A DNA stretch of 64,000 bases from Dendrophyllia cribrosa (lineage: Eukaryota; Cnidaria; Anthozoa; Scleractinia; Dendrophylliidae). The notes below the pieces were generated by a model that saw nothing but the letters and a program-made list of their open reading frames with translations, ran no database searches and had not been told where the DNA came from. Both the position numbers and the translations under genes were made by a program. The stretch is from positions 18,701,927 to 18,765,926 of the forward strand of contig JAJLRJ010000011.1 in assembly GCA_024195265.1 (NCBI GenBank), written 5' to 3'. Of the stretch, positions 25,401 to 40,400 are shown piece after piece. Position 1 is the stretch's first letter. Each line of letters starts with the position of its first letter.

Positions 25401-28400
25401 AACTAATGAGTCATCCTGTTAAAATATTTGTTTTATTATTTTTAATTAACCCTTTAAGCCCTAAGAGTGATCAGCATCAAATTTCTCCTTCTAGTATCCA
25501 TGCCTTATCAATCAAAAAGGTCATGAGAATTAAGGACATGATCACACAAGATGAATTTTCTTGATTATATTATCCAAACAAATTCTTCCCACTACTTCTT
25601 AGAAAATGTATAGGGACAAGAAATGAGAATTTAATTTTTGATATTAGGGCTTAAAGGGTTAAAATAATTTTATTATTACTTTGCATTTATACAGTTACAA
25701 AAGCAGAGTCAGTTATTTGACTGAAGGGAGTACATTTTTTGTGGGGAATTATTTTGAGCGAGTTTTGTCCTGCGAAGATCTCTTTTTTTTCGCTAATCGA
25801 GGGCAAAATTGCCAAAATTATATCCCACAAAAATTTCAAGCTACATGATAAGTAATATTTTGTACCTTTTGACTTCGGGAGCTGATCCAGCAACAAAGTA
25901 GCCTCTTGTTCTTTGTTCAATGATCTTGTCCAGTGGATTGATGGCAAATCTTTAAAATAAAATGAAAAGTAAAGAAATACAATTGAAGGGGTGCGCGGAA
26001 TAAGGCCCTAAGTGACTTTTGATGTAACGTCAAATTCTCCCTGTGTTTCACAAGAGAATACAAAGCAATTTGGAATGAGAATTTAGGAGTTTATCAGAAG
26101 TCACTTAGGGCTTTTTTCCAGGCACCCCTTCAATTCATTGTTTTTTTTATGCAAAGAACAATTTTGTTTTTAACGGCAACATATCAATGCTAAGCCTGAG
26201 CAGGGGATGGCAAGGCATACTTGGGGCCATTATTTGAACTCTACCGACATTCTCCCCCTTAGAAATTTACTTGAAATCGACCCTGGGTTGGAGGCATTTG
26301 AATACAAGTCTGTAATAAGCATATTGAATGGTTGACAGCCACAGGATGGAAATGCTACTCACATCTTTTCTCCATCAGGTTTAATTGCTTCTATGGCAAT
26401 CAGAAGTAGACCAAGCTTTTCAAAACAAATTCTGTCACAAAGAGAAAAATAACATTTTCTTTCCTCACTCATGCAATGCTCATGAGTCACTCCAAATTAA
26501 ACAAGTAAAAATTCCCAACCATAACATTCTTCTGAATGAATTAAAGACTAAGCTGAGTGCAAAAGGGGCCAATGCCTAATTTTGATGCCTTTTTTTCAGC
26601 ATTAAAACTTACAGTAGCTCTTCATTACCAAGGATAATGAAACAACCTTATGTTCATTGCTTTGTTCTTACTAATAATAGCAATGGCACAGAAACTTAAT
26701 GTGTGCAAAAATTTTAAGCTCTGATCTGTATTTTTTTTTTCTGAATGGGTTTGAAGGAATCATCCTCACTTTTCTCAAAAAATGAACATAGAACTAAGTT
26801 TCTTCTTCTCTAACCCTAACCAGTCTGTGCCAAAATAAAGCTTATTTGGAGCAAGTCACACACATGTGCATGTACAGTATAGCTCTTCAAGTGTAGTTAT
26901 TTTCTAGATCAACAACTCATGATGATTACTCAAGGTTCAATTTATTGACACCAAATCAACAAAAATATCTATAAAATAATAACAATTATAGTCGACATGC
27001 TACCAGCCTCCAATTATTTGTCTTTTCAGCAATGGTATCAACATTATATGTCATTACTTACTCTGCAACTTGTTGAAAGCCCATTCCCTTAAATGAACTT
27101 GACAGTGTTTCAGTGTACATTTCAAGGTTAGCACCTTCAATGTAAAATGCTTTCCAAGTATCTGAATCTGTGTCATTTTCCTGGAGAAAAAAAGTCAAGT
27201 ATTCAAATGTACAGTACAGTGTACTACTGCAGCTGTGCATTGTGAAAAAGTAATGCAAGCATACGGATTTCAATTAGAACAAAAAGTGAAAAAAAAATTG
27301 CAGTCTTTCAATTTTCTTTATTTTGTTTGAACAAGTGCAATGAGTGCTGCAAATGTTTTGGGAATGCCAACTTTTTAGCATTCTTCGGCAAAAAAATTGC
27401 ACATACTTTAAAAAATTAATGGTTTAATTGCACAAATCATGAAGTGTATTGCTCTCAAAATAGTGTATTAATTAGAATTTATTAAATAAATATTATTTGT
27501 TATTGTTATAATAATTTATTAATAGATGCCCACTAACATAACTTAAGGTAAAAATCATATAAATAACAGTACAATCTATGAACCTCTCTTAAACTCAAAC
27601 CAAGTACAGTTTCCCCTGCATACTGTATAACTGATTGTTATTATAGAATCTAATCATTTCTGATTTGTGACTGAAATGTTCAATAACTCAAACCATTTTG
27701 GGTTACTTTTTCCCCAGATGGTTCAACTTTAGTGCCAATAAAAAGATTGTGTCAGCAAATAAAATGGAATGGTGAATAAAGCGAGTTTGTTGTTTAAGCT
27801 GATAACATACAGGATCATCGTATGGAGCCTCATTCTTTGATGCTTGACATGGACTGATCATAACACCTGTTGACTTCAACATAGCGTAGGCATGTTGGCT
27901 TTGGAAACACTTACTTTTGTTGCAAAGGAAAGCCAATAACATCTCTGAACATGGCAAATATAAATGCCAAAGCTTCAACAATGCAATGCCAGCCAAACTG
28001 AAGTTTATAATTATTTTTTATTATTATCTGGCACTATTTACATTTTGTGGACTCAATTCATGCATTAAAATTAACATTTAGAGTTCTAATAATAATTACA
28101 ATAATTATTATTGTAATTAGAACTGATTGTTATAACTATACAATGTTAGAATTGTTCATACTAATTTGTGTAATAGTTCCATCCCATTCACAGATTTTCA
28201 ATTTATTTTGGTGTTAGTACATGTATATCATGTACACATCACTGTGATTGCATCCATGCAATAAGATTTAAACTGTAAATGAATTTGAGAATGAAAAAAG
28301 CAAGCATTGTGCAGGGGCATTCCATGACATTTTTCCACAATTTTTTTTTATCATTAGATCGTAATTGAAGGGCTCCCGGGAATAACGTCCTAAGTACGTT

Positions 28401-31400
28401 TTTGGAAAATGTTCACTGAAATCTTGAATTTTTAGCCTTGGAAGGGACTCACTTGCCAAAATTATGACTGGATCATGTAAATATGACTGAAAGGATTTAA
28501 ACCAGGTCAACAAACCTTCTGTCTTCGAACAGAATACATGGGGTACATCATAGGGGCCCAAAACATTTTCTCAAAGATGCGGATTTTCTTCCTCATTTTG
28601 GATCTGTTTTAAGTACCTTAACAATAATAAATCATTAATTTGACAAAACTGTGCTTTTAAAGGCCTAAAACATACAATTTTAGTGAAAGTTACCAAAAAC
28701 ATACTTAGGATGTTCTTGCCGAGAGCCCTTCAATTAGTTATTAGCTTGTTGGCATAAGTTCTCACATAAAATTTCACGATCTAAATTGGTTGTTGATTCT
28801 CATTTCAAGGCAACCCAATAAATGACATTTTTGTAGGGTGTACATGTAACATAAAATACTTTTCGCAACCAACAACCTCTCATTTATATACTCAATTGAT
28901 TGTGTTTGTGTATTTCCAAGTCCCCGAAAGCAATTTTATAGAGCGTGACATGACACATAAGAAGTTTCCTTTAATTGTTAGCAAACTTATAACTAACATA
29001 AGTAATTTGCACTTTCACTCACAATTGTTTGTTGTTTTTTTTCTTAGAGGGCATGTGTGTGAATGCAATGCAAATTAAAATTAACTTTTAATTGATGGCA
29101 TTTTGTCTATTTCCAAGTTTTGTCAGAGGATGAAAGCAAAGGAAATTGTTCGGTTATTTTCTGCACAATCATTAAGCATGTGCTCAGAGAGTTTCAATAA
29201 ATTAAATGTTTTTTTTACTTACAATATTATGGAGATTTTGTTGCATTTTATGAAAGTGCTTAGCAAGATTATGTTTGGCATGGGTTGCTTTAAAGTCCAT
29301 GTCCTAAATGGAATTGAAAATGATTTCAAACAGATTGGCCATTGTTCAGGTAACCCACACTTTCGTTGGTGAAATATTTTGTTTTAGTCGATCAGCAAAA
29401 AATCGCTGCCACTGCACAGCTAAATTTCATGCCATTACACAAAATGTCCTTGGATTTTAGCCGGTTAAGTAAAACAGCAATACTTCACAATCTGATTGAT
29501 TGGCAAATGTTCGGGAAGTTTGATTGCATTACTTTAATATGCAAAGTATTGTTAAATAGCTTCATAGAATGTAACATCTCGAATGCATTACTTTACTCTG
29601 AAAAACAAAGGCTGGCTGATGCACAATAACTTGTATTAGCCCATACTTATTGGGTTAAAAGTACATTATCTTCCTGTTTTCTTTGTTTGTTTAATAGTTA
29701 TACAAATATATATAGTGGCAATACAAAACTTACTGTATCATTAGATCTCATGGAAAAAATATTGGCCAACAGTGTAGAGAATCCTGGAGACAGACAACTT
29801 TGTGCAATAAATCCCAACTTGAGCTGTAATTCAGGAAAAGCAAAATATTAGTTCTGTGATTTTAATTAATAGTTAGTATTAAAGAATTAACAATGTTCTC
29901 AGTGAACATTATTAAAGAAAACTTATTTGCATTTATTTTATGTTACAATCACATTCTGCAAATTACAATACGATTTGGCAAGCACATTTATATTTCTTCT
30001 CATAAGTTAACATCATTGAATCATATAATTAACAAACAACAACAACAACAAGGTTTATTCGTACTGTAAAGTTACAAAGATGTATATGTTGTGGTTCAAT
30101 TTTATCCCTGGTTCAAATTTTATTTTCCTTTGTTTTTGGCTATGGTAATGTATGATAATGAGTTTTAAACAAAGGAAAATAAAATTTGAACCAGGGATAA
30201 AATTGAACCACAACATATACATAATATATAAATTAAAAATAGATACTAACAGTAGCTGGTTACCCAAAATAACTAAAAAGCTTAACTAGATGGGTAACCA
30301 TCATTTATTAATTTAAAATAATATACACGCGAGTCAGAAAAGTGGCTTAACAGCATAGATTAACTAAATTTAATGTACACACCTTAAATAGAAGTAGGGA
30401 TTACAGAACAAATATACATGTACACGTATAAAATGAAATAAAATAAATAAATAATAAGTAATAAACAATAAATGAAGAAAAGAAACTGATCTCAGACAAT
30501 CGCAGACTTTGAAAAGTAGAACAAGGCTGTCACTTATTATTGTTTTAATAGGCTGGGAACTAAAAGAGGATAGTTGGGGAAAATTAGTTCCTGATCATGT
30601 GGTCAAATACATGTTTTGGTTTGCTATCACTGACAGTAGCTGGAAACCAAGCACATCACAGTGAAAAAAAATCCTTCCCCGACCCTTATTGATGTACAGC
30701 CTGTTTATGTTGTGTTTCAAATTTTTCTTTGATTTGAAAATTTTCAAACCAGTTTGATTATTGTTTCCCTTTGTCTCAAATTTTTTACAATAATCTGGGA
30801 CAAAAGGGAAGCAAAAATCAAACTGGTTTAAAAAAAATTTAAACCAATGAAAAATTTGAACCACAACATATAATTATATATTATAACAAAACATTATTAA
30901 ATTGTATAACATTAACAATTAAGTCAATCATAAATATCAACAGTCCATTGATATGTGTATATTTATTAATATTAAAGACAACCATGCTTGCAAGTACTTG
31001 AAAACCAGTTTGAATGTTTTTAAATGTAGAGTAGTATTAAACTGCTTTACATGTAAAATAATATGGGAAATTCAAGATGAACAACAAAAATAATATAAAT
31101 TTCAATGAAATTTTAGTACCTCACTGATGCAGACCACATCATCTCCACATTTAGGATTCCATGATGGAATATTCAACAGATATGACTGAACATAAAATCA
31201 AATCAGACACATGTTACTTCTGTCAAAATTTAACAATAAAATCAGTCTTTGCAAACTATCATTGATATCAGCGTTTACCATTCAAACTCACCTTGTTCTG
31301 ATATTGAAGTAGCTGCATAATAATCCTAATCCCTGGATAATAGTTCTTTACAGCCACAACCCTGCATAAAACAATCAGGAGTCAAATTTACAGCCATGCT

Positions 31401-34400
31401 CCGTCACGCGTGACCAGTATTTTTGAAAATTGAATGGAGTTTTCAATATTACGCGTCGGTTTTGAAAATTCATTCCGAGATTCGGAATTCCCGTGAGAAT
31501 TTTACCGCATTTTCGGAAACAAAGAGCAACAAAATATCATTTTGTTTGAAATGTTACATATCCTAACAATATTAGGTTTTTTTATGCGTGCAGCGAAGTT
31601 ATTGTCCGTTAATTTGTGACTTTCAAAGTGTTTTCCACAGAGATCTTCAAGGTTTCATTCAAATCTCGGACGTTACAAAGAAATATTCAAATGTTCATTT
31701 CATTCTCTAGATTACTGGTCACGCGTGACGGAGCATGGCTGTAACAGTAACCCGTTAACCAACGGTTAGTAGTTTTCAAAGTTTGGTTACTAAATTAAAA
31801 ATGTGTTCAAGAAACTTGACATTTTCTTTAAAATAATTATCGGAGAAAGTCTTCTTAGAAATAAATGTTAACTTTCACGAAAGGCTGATATGTTTCTTTT
31901 GCACGAGTTTGTGTTCTATGTTGAACATGCACAATTTGTTGTTTCAAATAACCTTACAGTATGATCGAATATGAAAATGCTAACTTCACAGAACTAAAAA
32001 GACATGTTATGTTTTTCTTTTCTTTTCGTTCATATGTATGTATGTTGTATTGTATTATATCTCATTAAAGATTCAAATTAAAAAAAAAACTTCACAGAAT
32101 TCAAGGTAACCAGGCCTATTTGTTAGATGTGGAGAGCTGGACACAACTTTATTACTTTCCGCCATCTTGTTTGTTTTATATATATTTTTTTTTGGAAGTG
32201 GCTCGTTTGCAATGAGTGTGCCCTGTTTGTTATGCAGATGAGATACAGAGATCGTTAGATGGATTTTTCAGAAAAAGACCACCGCCCAAAAGTAATGAAG
32301 AGGAAATGGGAGATCAAGAAAAACAAGAAAGAACAAGTACGGTTTTGAACAACGGCAGACTCGTGCAAGTGATAAAATTTGATTAGTGTTTTAAATTGTC
32401 TCTATTTATCATCAAAGACAATATTTATTGTAATTTGAACCACTCATTAGTTTGTTCCATTTATTATCACAATTTTCGATTTAATATAAAATTATTGTAA
32501 ATTCAAGCACAGATTCCTGGAAAATAAACTTTATAATGTGGTTGGTAAAATTTATGTCTACTAACCCAAAGGGTTAGCTATCCAAAAAATTAAATTTGAG
32601 CCCTGACAATGCATGCACAAAATTGAATAATGATAGATCATGATATGAGCACTTAAAAAAACATGCAACTAAAAAAAATATATGCTAATGTACTACAAAT
32701 AAAAAAAGCACCTAACAGGTGAAAGAGTGTCACACAATGGTTTGAACATTCGAACAGATCTTAACCCTTTGACTTCTAGAAAATTTAACAGAAAACAGCA
32801 ATTTAAAGAGACTATAATGCTGTTTTCTGACTGCTGTGGAGGCAAATTGCAAGCAAACTGTCCAAAATGCTGTTTGCAACGTTAAAACTAAGTTTCCTTT
32901 TCTTTCTGGGTCAAATAAATCTAGACTCTTGGTTTTGGGCATGTTCACCAAACAAAATTTTAGTTTTTGAATGAAAAAAAGCTTAATATGAAGCTTGAAT
33001 TTTCTTTTTCTTTGTTTTACTCCCCATTCTTTCTCGTTCTTATTCCATTTATTTTTCCCCCTCATTGCTGGCTTTTAACTTGACTTTATTTAGGTAGTAA
33101 AAGTTTCCCAGAAAACGCTAAAGAAAGCAAAATTTTTTAACAAGAATTGGCAAGTGGTAGGATTAAGATCAGATTTTTCTTTAATACATTTTTCATTTGG
33201 GCACTGTTTGAAAGATTTCTTTCTTCTGCATGAGTTAGTTATAAAAAGACACCTTTTGTTGTAAAGACAGATGACATCACAAATAGTAGGAGGACTGTGG
33301 TCCTGTCATGGGGCAGTTTCGGGATTTGAGGTGTCAATGGCTGTGGTCACATCTACGGCGTAACTAAGGTTTAACTTAAGTTAGTCTCAAGTTACGTGAC
33401 GTCATACCTAACTGTAGTTAGTGCTTTCCGTCGACTTTGCGGTCACACCACGCAGTTTACTACAGTTAGTTCTATTTAGCCTATGGATGACGTCAGAATT
33501 AAAATGTCAACATGGTTGACCGACGTAAAGTGTGTCTAGTTTTTCTTCTAATTTATTTCTTTTGTGTGGCAAAGCGTCGGAGAAAACTGAGAAATAAGCT
33601 GAGAATTTTAACGGATGCTTGACGCCGGTTACACGTGTTGCTACCTTGTTGTATGTAAATTTTTTGTTTGTTGTTTTTGGTTTCCCCCTCGCTTCATGCT
33701 TGGTTTTTATTTTGCATATTTATATATGCTCATCTCGCACATGTGAAAAGAATTGTCACATTCTGATTGGTTGGTTGTTTGTAGCTTAAGACTAACCCAT
33801 GAACCCTGCTTGGGTATAACTATAGTTAGTCTGTATTGTTTTGGATCACCAAGGCGTAAATTTTCTAACTATAATTAGAGCGAACCGAGAAGCGGGCACA
33901 TTACCGAAATAGCTAATTAGAGTTATCCCCGTCTTAACTATAGTTAGTAGCCCAGATGTGACCACAGCCAATGGGTAAATGTTAAGGTTAAAACCCTAAA
34001 CAGCAAGTATTTTTACCTCATAATATTCTCAGAATCCTCTTCACCTGGATCAATGCACTCTTTGTTACACAACACAATACAGCAATCTGCCAAGTTCATC
34101 TTAAATCAAATGGAACAAGTGTGTCAAGATCGATCGGGACAATAGTATTAAATAAATGCAGTCAACCAACCCAAGAATTTTTAACATACATGTAACTTTG
34201 CACTTTTACTCTCAATTGCTTGTTAATTCTTTTCTTGTAGCACATGCATGTAATATAAAAATAATCTTTTTGCAATTAACTACCCTCCATTTAATTTTTA
34301 CTTAATTATTGGTTTTGTTTGTATATAATTTATTTCCAAGTGTATACATCAAACACAATTGCACAACATTCATGATATGATATGTAAAAAGTTTCCTTTG

Positions 34401-37400
34401 TCAGTCAGCAAACTTGTAACAATGTTCACATTAGTACTTTCACTCTCAATTCTTTGTTTTTTTCTTCATTTTCTTAACTGTGATAAATTAAAATCCTTCA
34501 AATTCATTCTCCATTGTCTGTGTCAATTTCCAAGTCTACCAAAGATAAAAATATTTTTCATAACATGCATGGAACATCAAAAAAACTTTCAGCCAACATA
34601 AATTCATGCTTTCATGGTTGTTGATTTCCTTTCCAAGATTGTAGAATATATGATTTTTTTATAGGGTCTGCTGTGACATAAAAAATAACATACTTTTTGT
34701 AATTGAAGGGCCGAGAGCATGTCCAGCCTATATGACTTTTTAGGCCTTTTTCTATTTTTTCTCGCTCAGAATAGCCTCATTTTATCGTACAACGGATAAT
34801 ATCACAAGCCCTTGTCGAATTTGCACTAACCCTAAGGAATTTGACCAATTTCACCTGAAAAAAGCAGAGTTCTGGCCCTCCAGTGCTTTGACTGTACATT
34901 CAGAGCGCAATTTCGAAGCCATTTCAAAGCAGTATGGCCGTGAGAATACGCGACTGCAATACTTCTGACCAGTGCCAACAACCTGAACGAAAATACCGTT
35001 ATTTACGCACGCCTGGCTCGCTTATCTGTCGTGAGCTCACTACGGCAACACATCGCCTCTGTAGCGTGTGTGTAAGCCAACGTGTATGAGGCCCGTCCGG
35101 TGATCGAAAGACATCATGAAGTCCGGAAATCCTTAAGTCTCTAGCACTTCTCAAAGAAACGAGTCGTGTTTCTTGTCCTTCCTTGTGTCTGAAGCGCCAT
35201 TTAGCGCTCAAGGTGAAAAACGGACCTTGGTTGGGAAGACGAGCCGGAATCACTTCGGATCAGAAAAGGGGCAGCGTTGAGAGTTGTGGGTCATTTCCCA
35301 TCCCGTGCCGTGGTCGAAATGCCCGATATCCGAAGTGCTTTGAGACTTCTACTATTTTGCAATAACTTTCGGGCGGGAACTCCATTTCGGTTTTGTTGTA
35401 GGATTTCCCGACATGCTTTGCGACAGTGGTAGATGGGTCCGCTGTGCGTGGTCGGGCACTTGAAATACAGCTTTGGGCAGTTCGAAGTGAGTTGTTGCTG
35501 GCCGGGAAGACGTTTCGCATTTGGAGTCTTTAATGCAACATTAAATTCGATCTAAAAGGATTTTGAAATCGAGATACGCGTTTTGATGCGTATCAACATT
35601 TAAATAATAAAACTTAGCCTGAACTGAGCATGTGTTCCTCGGTGGTCTAGTGGTTTGGTCGGGGATTTGCGCTCGGACGGCTCCGGGTTCGAATCACGCT
35701 CAGCATCTTTTTTTTTTTTTTTTTTTTCGAACTGGACATTATAAAAGTGATTTACTTTTTTTGCGTTCGTCAAAATTCCTTACGTTTAATTTTAAAAAAA
35801 TATCGAACCGTGTCAGTGTGAAAACAGAAGCTTACCGCAATATTGCGTTACAATAGGAGCCTTTGATTTATTTATTTTTTATTTTTTGCATACGGTATGT
35901 CTCGAAAACGACGGAAAAAACAACAGAAAAAAATTCGGAACAATGTTTTGCAACTGATTTCTAGTTCACATGCCAAAATTGGACAAATCTGAGCAAGAAA
36001 AAATAAAAAAAGGCCTAAAAAGTCATATAGGCTGGACATGCTCTCGGCCCTTCAATTATCAACCTTTGACTTTATGACTTAATTGTTCGAATTGTGTTTT
36101 ATCTATCTCTAAGTCTTCCAAGGCAAGAATCTTTGTTATAGCAAGCTGAGGCAACACCTTATTCTAAGCCAACCTTAGAATTAAGGGCAACCCTAAAACC
36201 AGGAAACCGGAAACTGGAATCCGGAATCCTTGAACCCGGAATCCGGAAAAGTCATTAATAATAAAGATACATCAGAACTAAATCAGCAAAAATTAAATAA
36301 CTACTTTAAAAAAAGTTTTTAATAAAATAAAAAATAGATATATTACACTTGATCTGAAGCCGGGTGTAGAGAGACCTGTTTTGTTCATTTTCCGGTGAGA
36401 GCACTTAACTCCTCATGGGACAGCAAAACAAAACAATGACCTTGTGCTTCTCTGTTAAGGACGTTCGCGCTAATTGTTTATGCGCATCCTTACTGCGCAC
36501 GCAATTCATGTCGCAATGCCATGCTACGTCATGCACGAGCGCGCGTGCAAGAGAAGAAATCTAAGCACATAAAGGGCTGATAGCCGTTGCGTTAACTTTG
36601 CTTAGATTTAACTCGCTTGGATGGTTGGTGACCCCCAATTTTTTTTTCATAGATAATTTTCTTTGCCAATTCTAGACAGATTGTGAAAAAATGAACAAAA
36701 AATCAATGTAGGAAGTTTAAATTTTTTCCATTTTTCTACCCACGCGCCATCGAATCCTGCCAACTTGCGGCTGTCAGAGTTTACAAATGCTGTCATTTAA
36801 AGATGAAATTTACTTCAAGGAACGTCACCAGTTGAATGAATTTGCTGACCAGACCAACTCGCATAAAATTTGGGAAAGAAAGTTGCATTTCAGAGATTCA
36901 TTTGCAATATTTTTGGACTAACAGACATTGGGGTCACATCCCGTAAGGAAGACTAATTTTTCAGAATTGGGGTCGCCTTTCAGATAGCTTATCTCAGAAA
37001 CGAAGTCGGTGACCCCCTCATTTTTTTGCATTTCTGACACGAGTAACTCCTAGCTGTAGCAAAAGTTTTATAAAAAAATCAATGTCAGAAGATTTTCGTG
37101 CAAACGTCCTTAAGCCTGGCTTTCATTATATGTCGGGAAAATCCCAGACGATCGGGGATTTTGCTGTTTCTCTGACCGTCCCAGATTTGGCCGACTTATG
37201 AAAACACTCAATCGTAGACATCCCCGATTATCTGGGATGGTCAGGGACAAGCGGGAGCGTTTCTATTTTCTTGACGCGTTCCAGATTTCTGCGATGATCG
37301 GCGTTTTTCTCGACATATTGGCAAAATCTGGGACAATCACGAACAGTAAAATCCCCGATCGTCTGGGATTTTCCCGACATATGAAAAACAGGCTTTAATT

Positions 37401-40400
37401 AAACCATAAACTGTGGTTGTTGATTAAAATGACGGCAGATCAATCACCCACTAAAAGTCCAAACAGAAAGCGGTAAGTCACCTGATTGCAGAATTGCTTT
37501 TCCTTTATTTCGTGTCCGGTTCACTTCAAAAACTTGTGAGCAAACTCGACTTTAATACTTTCTTCGCAGATCACGAGGTAGCGCACGTTGTGAAAGGCCA
37601 AGGTAAGCATGATTTTAGTCCGTGGGAAGGGTGTATCTCTCAAAAAGATGAAAAATCATTTGGTGGAATTACTCAATTCTGCATGTTAGCTTTGAATTAC
37701 AGTACACAACAGATTCACGTTAAAAGTTGATGTTGAATTCCGAGGAGCAACCGAAAATGAACAAAACACCAGGCCGCTTTACACCCGGCTTCAGATCAAG
37801 TGTAATATATCTATTTTTTATTTAATAAAAAACTTTTTATAAAGTGCAGTGTAGTTATTTAATTTTTGCTGAATTAGTTCTGATGTATCTTTATTACCGA
37901 TGACTTTTCCGGTTTCTGGTTTCCGGGTTGCCAGGTAGAATTAACATAAGTTCACACTTTCATGAAAGCACGTGAAATTGGCCATTGAGAAAGTTCATGA
38001 GGACATGCAGTGAAGTTTGTTTGAATTATTGTTACACAGTATACTGTTTATAATATTATTAGCTACAATCTTATTTTAACCAAAAATATGTGGTAACACC
38101 GTTACCAGAAACAGGAGACTTACACATGTAAGAACTAGTCAGAGTGTGCATGTGTTACTAATATTACTATTAGAACAACGTAGTACAGTACCGGTAAATC
38201 ACTAACCTTCACTCGTTTACAGTCATCTCCACTTAAAACAGTTCCTTTGTAGAATGATACACTTACAAAATGTTTCTTTAACAGTGATTCCAGTTCTGCA
38301 TCTGGCAAAAAACTTAATATATGCAAATGCAGAAATTATTAAAAAATTGAATGCTCAAGAAGTGTTAATACTGTTCAGGTGCATTTTGTAATACATGTAA
38401 TTATGCTCTTAATTTAAATGAGAAAATCAAAACAACATCATTTTCGCTAGAATCTTCTGAAAGTGCCGAGGAAACGAAACTAGGCATGTCACATAATTTA
38501 ATCAGCTTTCTTCCACATGGAGAGCACACATTACTTCGGAAACTCCTTCAATTTTCTCAACAGATATCCCGATCTGATGAAGACTTTGAGCTATTTTCGG
38601 CCACAGTCGTTTTCCCTTTTAGACGGCTTGAAGAGATTCATGTAAGACATAAATCCAGGCCTCTTTGTAATGCACGTCCCATAAACTATTCCTAAATTTG
38701 TTTTGCACAGACAACAGAAAATATCAGGATTTTCATTGTCTCATTTTAGAAGGGATCTGCTTTCTGTCAAAATTTTTGACAGATCACACAATGCTGCCAA
38801 GTAATTGGATAGGGGGCGGGAAACGATTTTCATGGGCCTCTCGGGCAGGCGCTCCTTCTCTCCTCGCGTGTCTCCCTCGCGCATCCCGTTCTTTCTTGCA
38901 CCCATATTTATTTTCATGCGCAGGCTATTGACTAAGAGGCTTTTTGGGGGATAAAACAAAAGAAAATAATATTCATCCCTAAGCCTCAATGGCATTTCTT
39001 TTGTTTTATTCCCCTTAACCTTGGAACCAAGTAAGATTTTTAATATATTGAAAGTGGCATAATATTATTGATGATTGGTATTATAATGGATGCAGTTTAA
39101 AAATTATTTGACAACAGTTTCCCTATCATCTCTAACAATTTTCTATTTCCTTGAGTCTTCCAGATAGTGGTGGGGAAACAGTCAGTGTGTGTATTATATA
39201 CTCACTTGGCCATGATGACTGCATTGATTGCAGTATTAAGTCGATCTTTATGAAGGAAGTCCCTCAAAAATGTTTCTACACTCTGCTTTGTTATGTATCC
39301 ACAAAGAATGATATGCCTGGAAGAAATCAGGCAAACACAGGATCAAGTGTTATAATTATTTTGCACAGGAGACTGCTAACAATATTAATAATATTTGTTA
39401 TGATTTAAATATATAATTACAAGAAGATGTCACATCCAATATTCCATTTCAACTTAAATGTTTAATTATCAAAATAGGGCCCCACTGGGGCCATGTGTTC
39501 TGCTGATATAGCGTGAATTGTGCAGCATACGAGCAAATGCTATTAATTTTGGCAAACGATTTGAGCGCATTTTCTGGTGAGCAGATGTACTGTACTGGCA
39601 GGAATGCTGGGTTTAAACTATCCATCAAACTCAGTCAAGCGTAACAATACCATCAACTTGTCAGCTGCCGTCTCTGCTAGCTTCAACGCTTTCTTGATAA
39701 CAATAGTCCGATGAAAATAGTGTTCGCTGACTATGTCAGCAGAACACAAAAAACCTGTACAGGGGTAGTCCAGTCATTTGGACAACCAAGTAACAGTCTA
39801 TAATCGTTGACACAAGTCTTTGGGACACTTCAATAAAAGGGCTCTCTTTAATATTTCTTCTAGTTCTAATTCTAAAACATTTTGGCCACTGAGTTAGTAG
39901 AAATGATCCCCCCCCCCCCCCCCCCCCACCCCGTTGGACAATGTTGTTTTGGAGGAAATTGGTATTTAGCGGCAAAATCAACCTTGTGATGGGGGGAGGG
40001 GGGGTTTAGCAAGAATTTCTCTTGACGGTTAAGAAAAGGTAAGAATTGACGGTTAAGAAAAGGTAAGAATTGACAGTTTAGAAAAGGTAAGAATGTCCCT
40101 GGCCAATGTATGTATGGTTACATGTAATAGACTTATTTTTGTTAAAGCCTATCTGAGTAGCTTCACAATAAATGGTATAAAATTAAATAAAATACAAATT
40201 AGCAACATAATCAGTCTTGAAAAAGGGTATTAAAATATTGTGAATACCATATGAACACTTCTAATATGAAAATACTGGTTCTTACTTTCTTCCATCTGGC
40301 AGCTTATATGATCCATGGTAAATTGTATGAGATGATAAATATTCCAAAATGGCTGGTATGTATGTAGCAAACATACCCTACACAACAACAATATCAATGC

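Larger units (their letters stand above)
36188..37933. mobile_element. Long-TIR element (about 200-base arms) containing nested MITEs
   Basis: Left arm: GGCAACCCTAAAACCAGG, GATACATCAGAACTAA, TATTACACTTGATCTGAAGC. The complements recur in order at 37770-37933. Two further elements sit between the arms (36455-37113 and 37112-37396). Confidence 0.85.

Noticed and set aside
35636..35706. Functional tRNA gene
   Set aside because: Box A and box B are good, but the T stem has mismatches, no acceptor stem closes and it lies inside a TIR element.
37198..37398. 66-codon + strand ORF
   Set aside because: It is produced by the inverted repeats of the MITE at 37112-37396.
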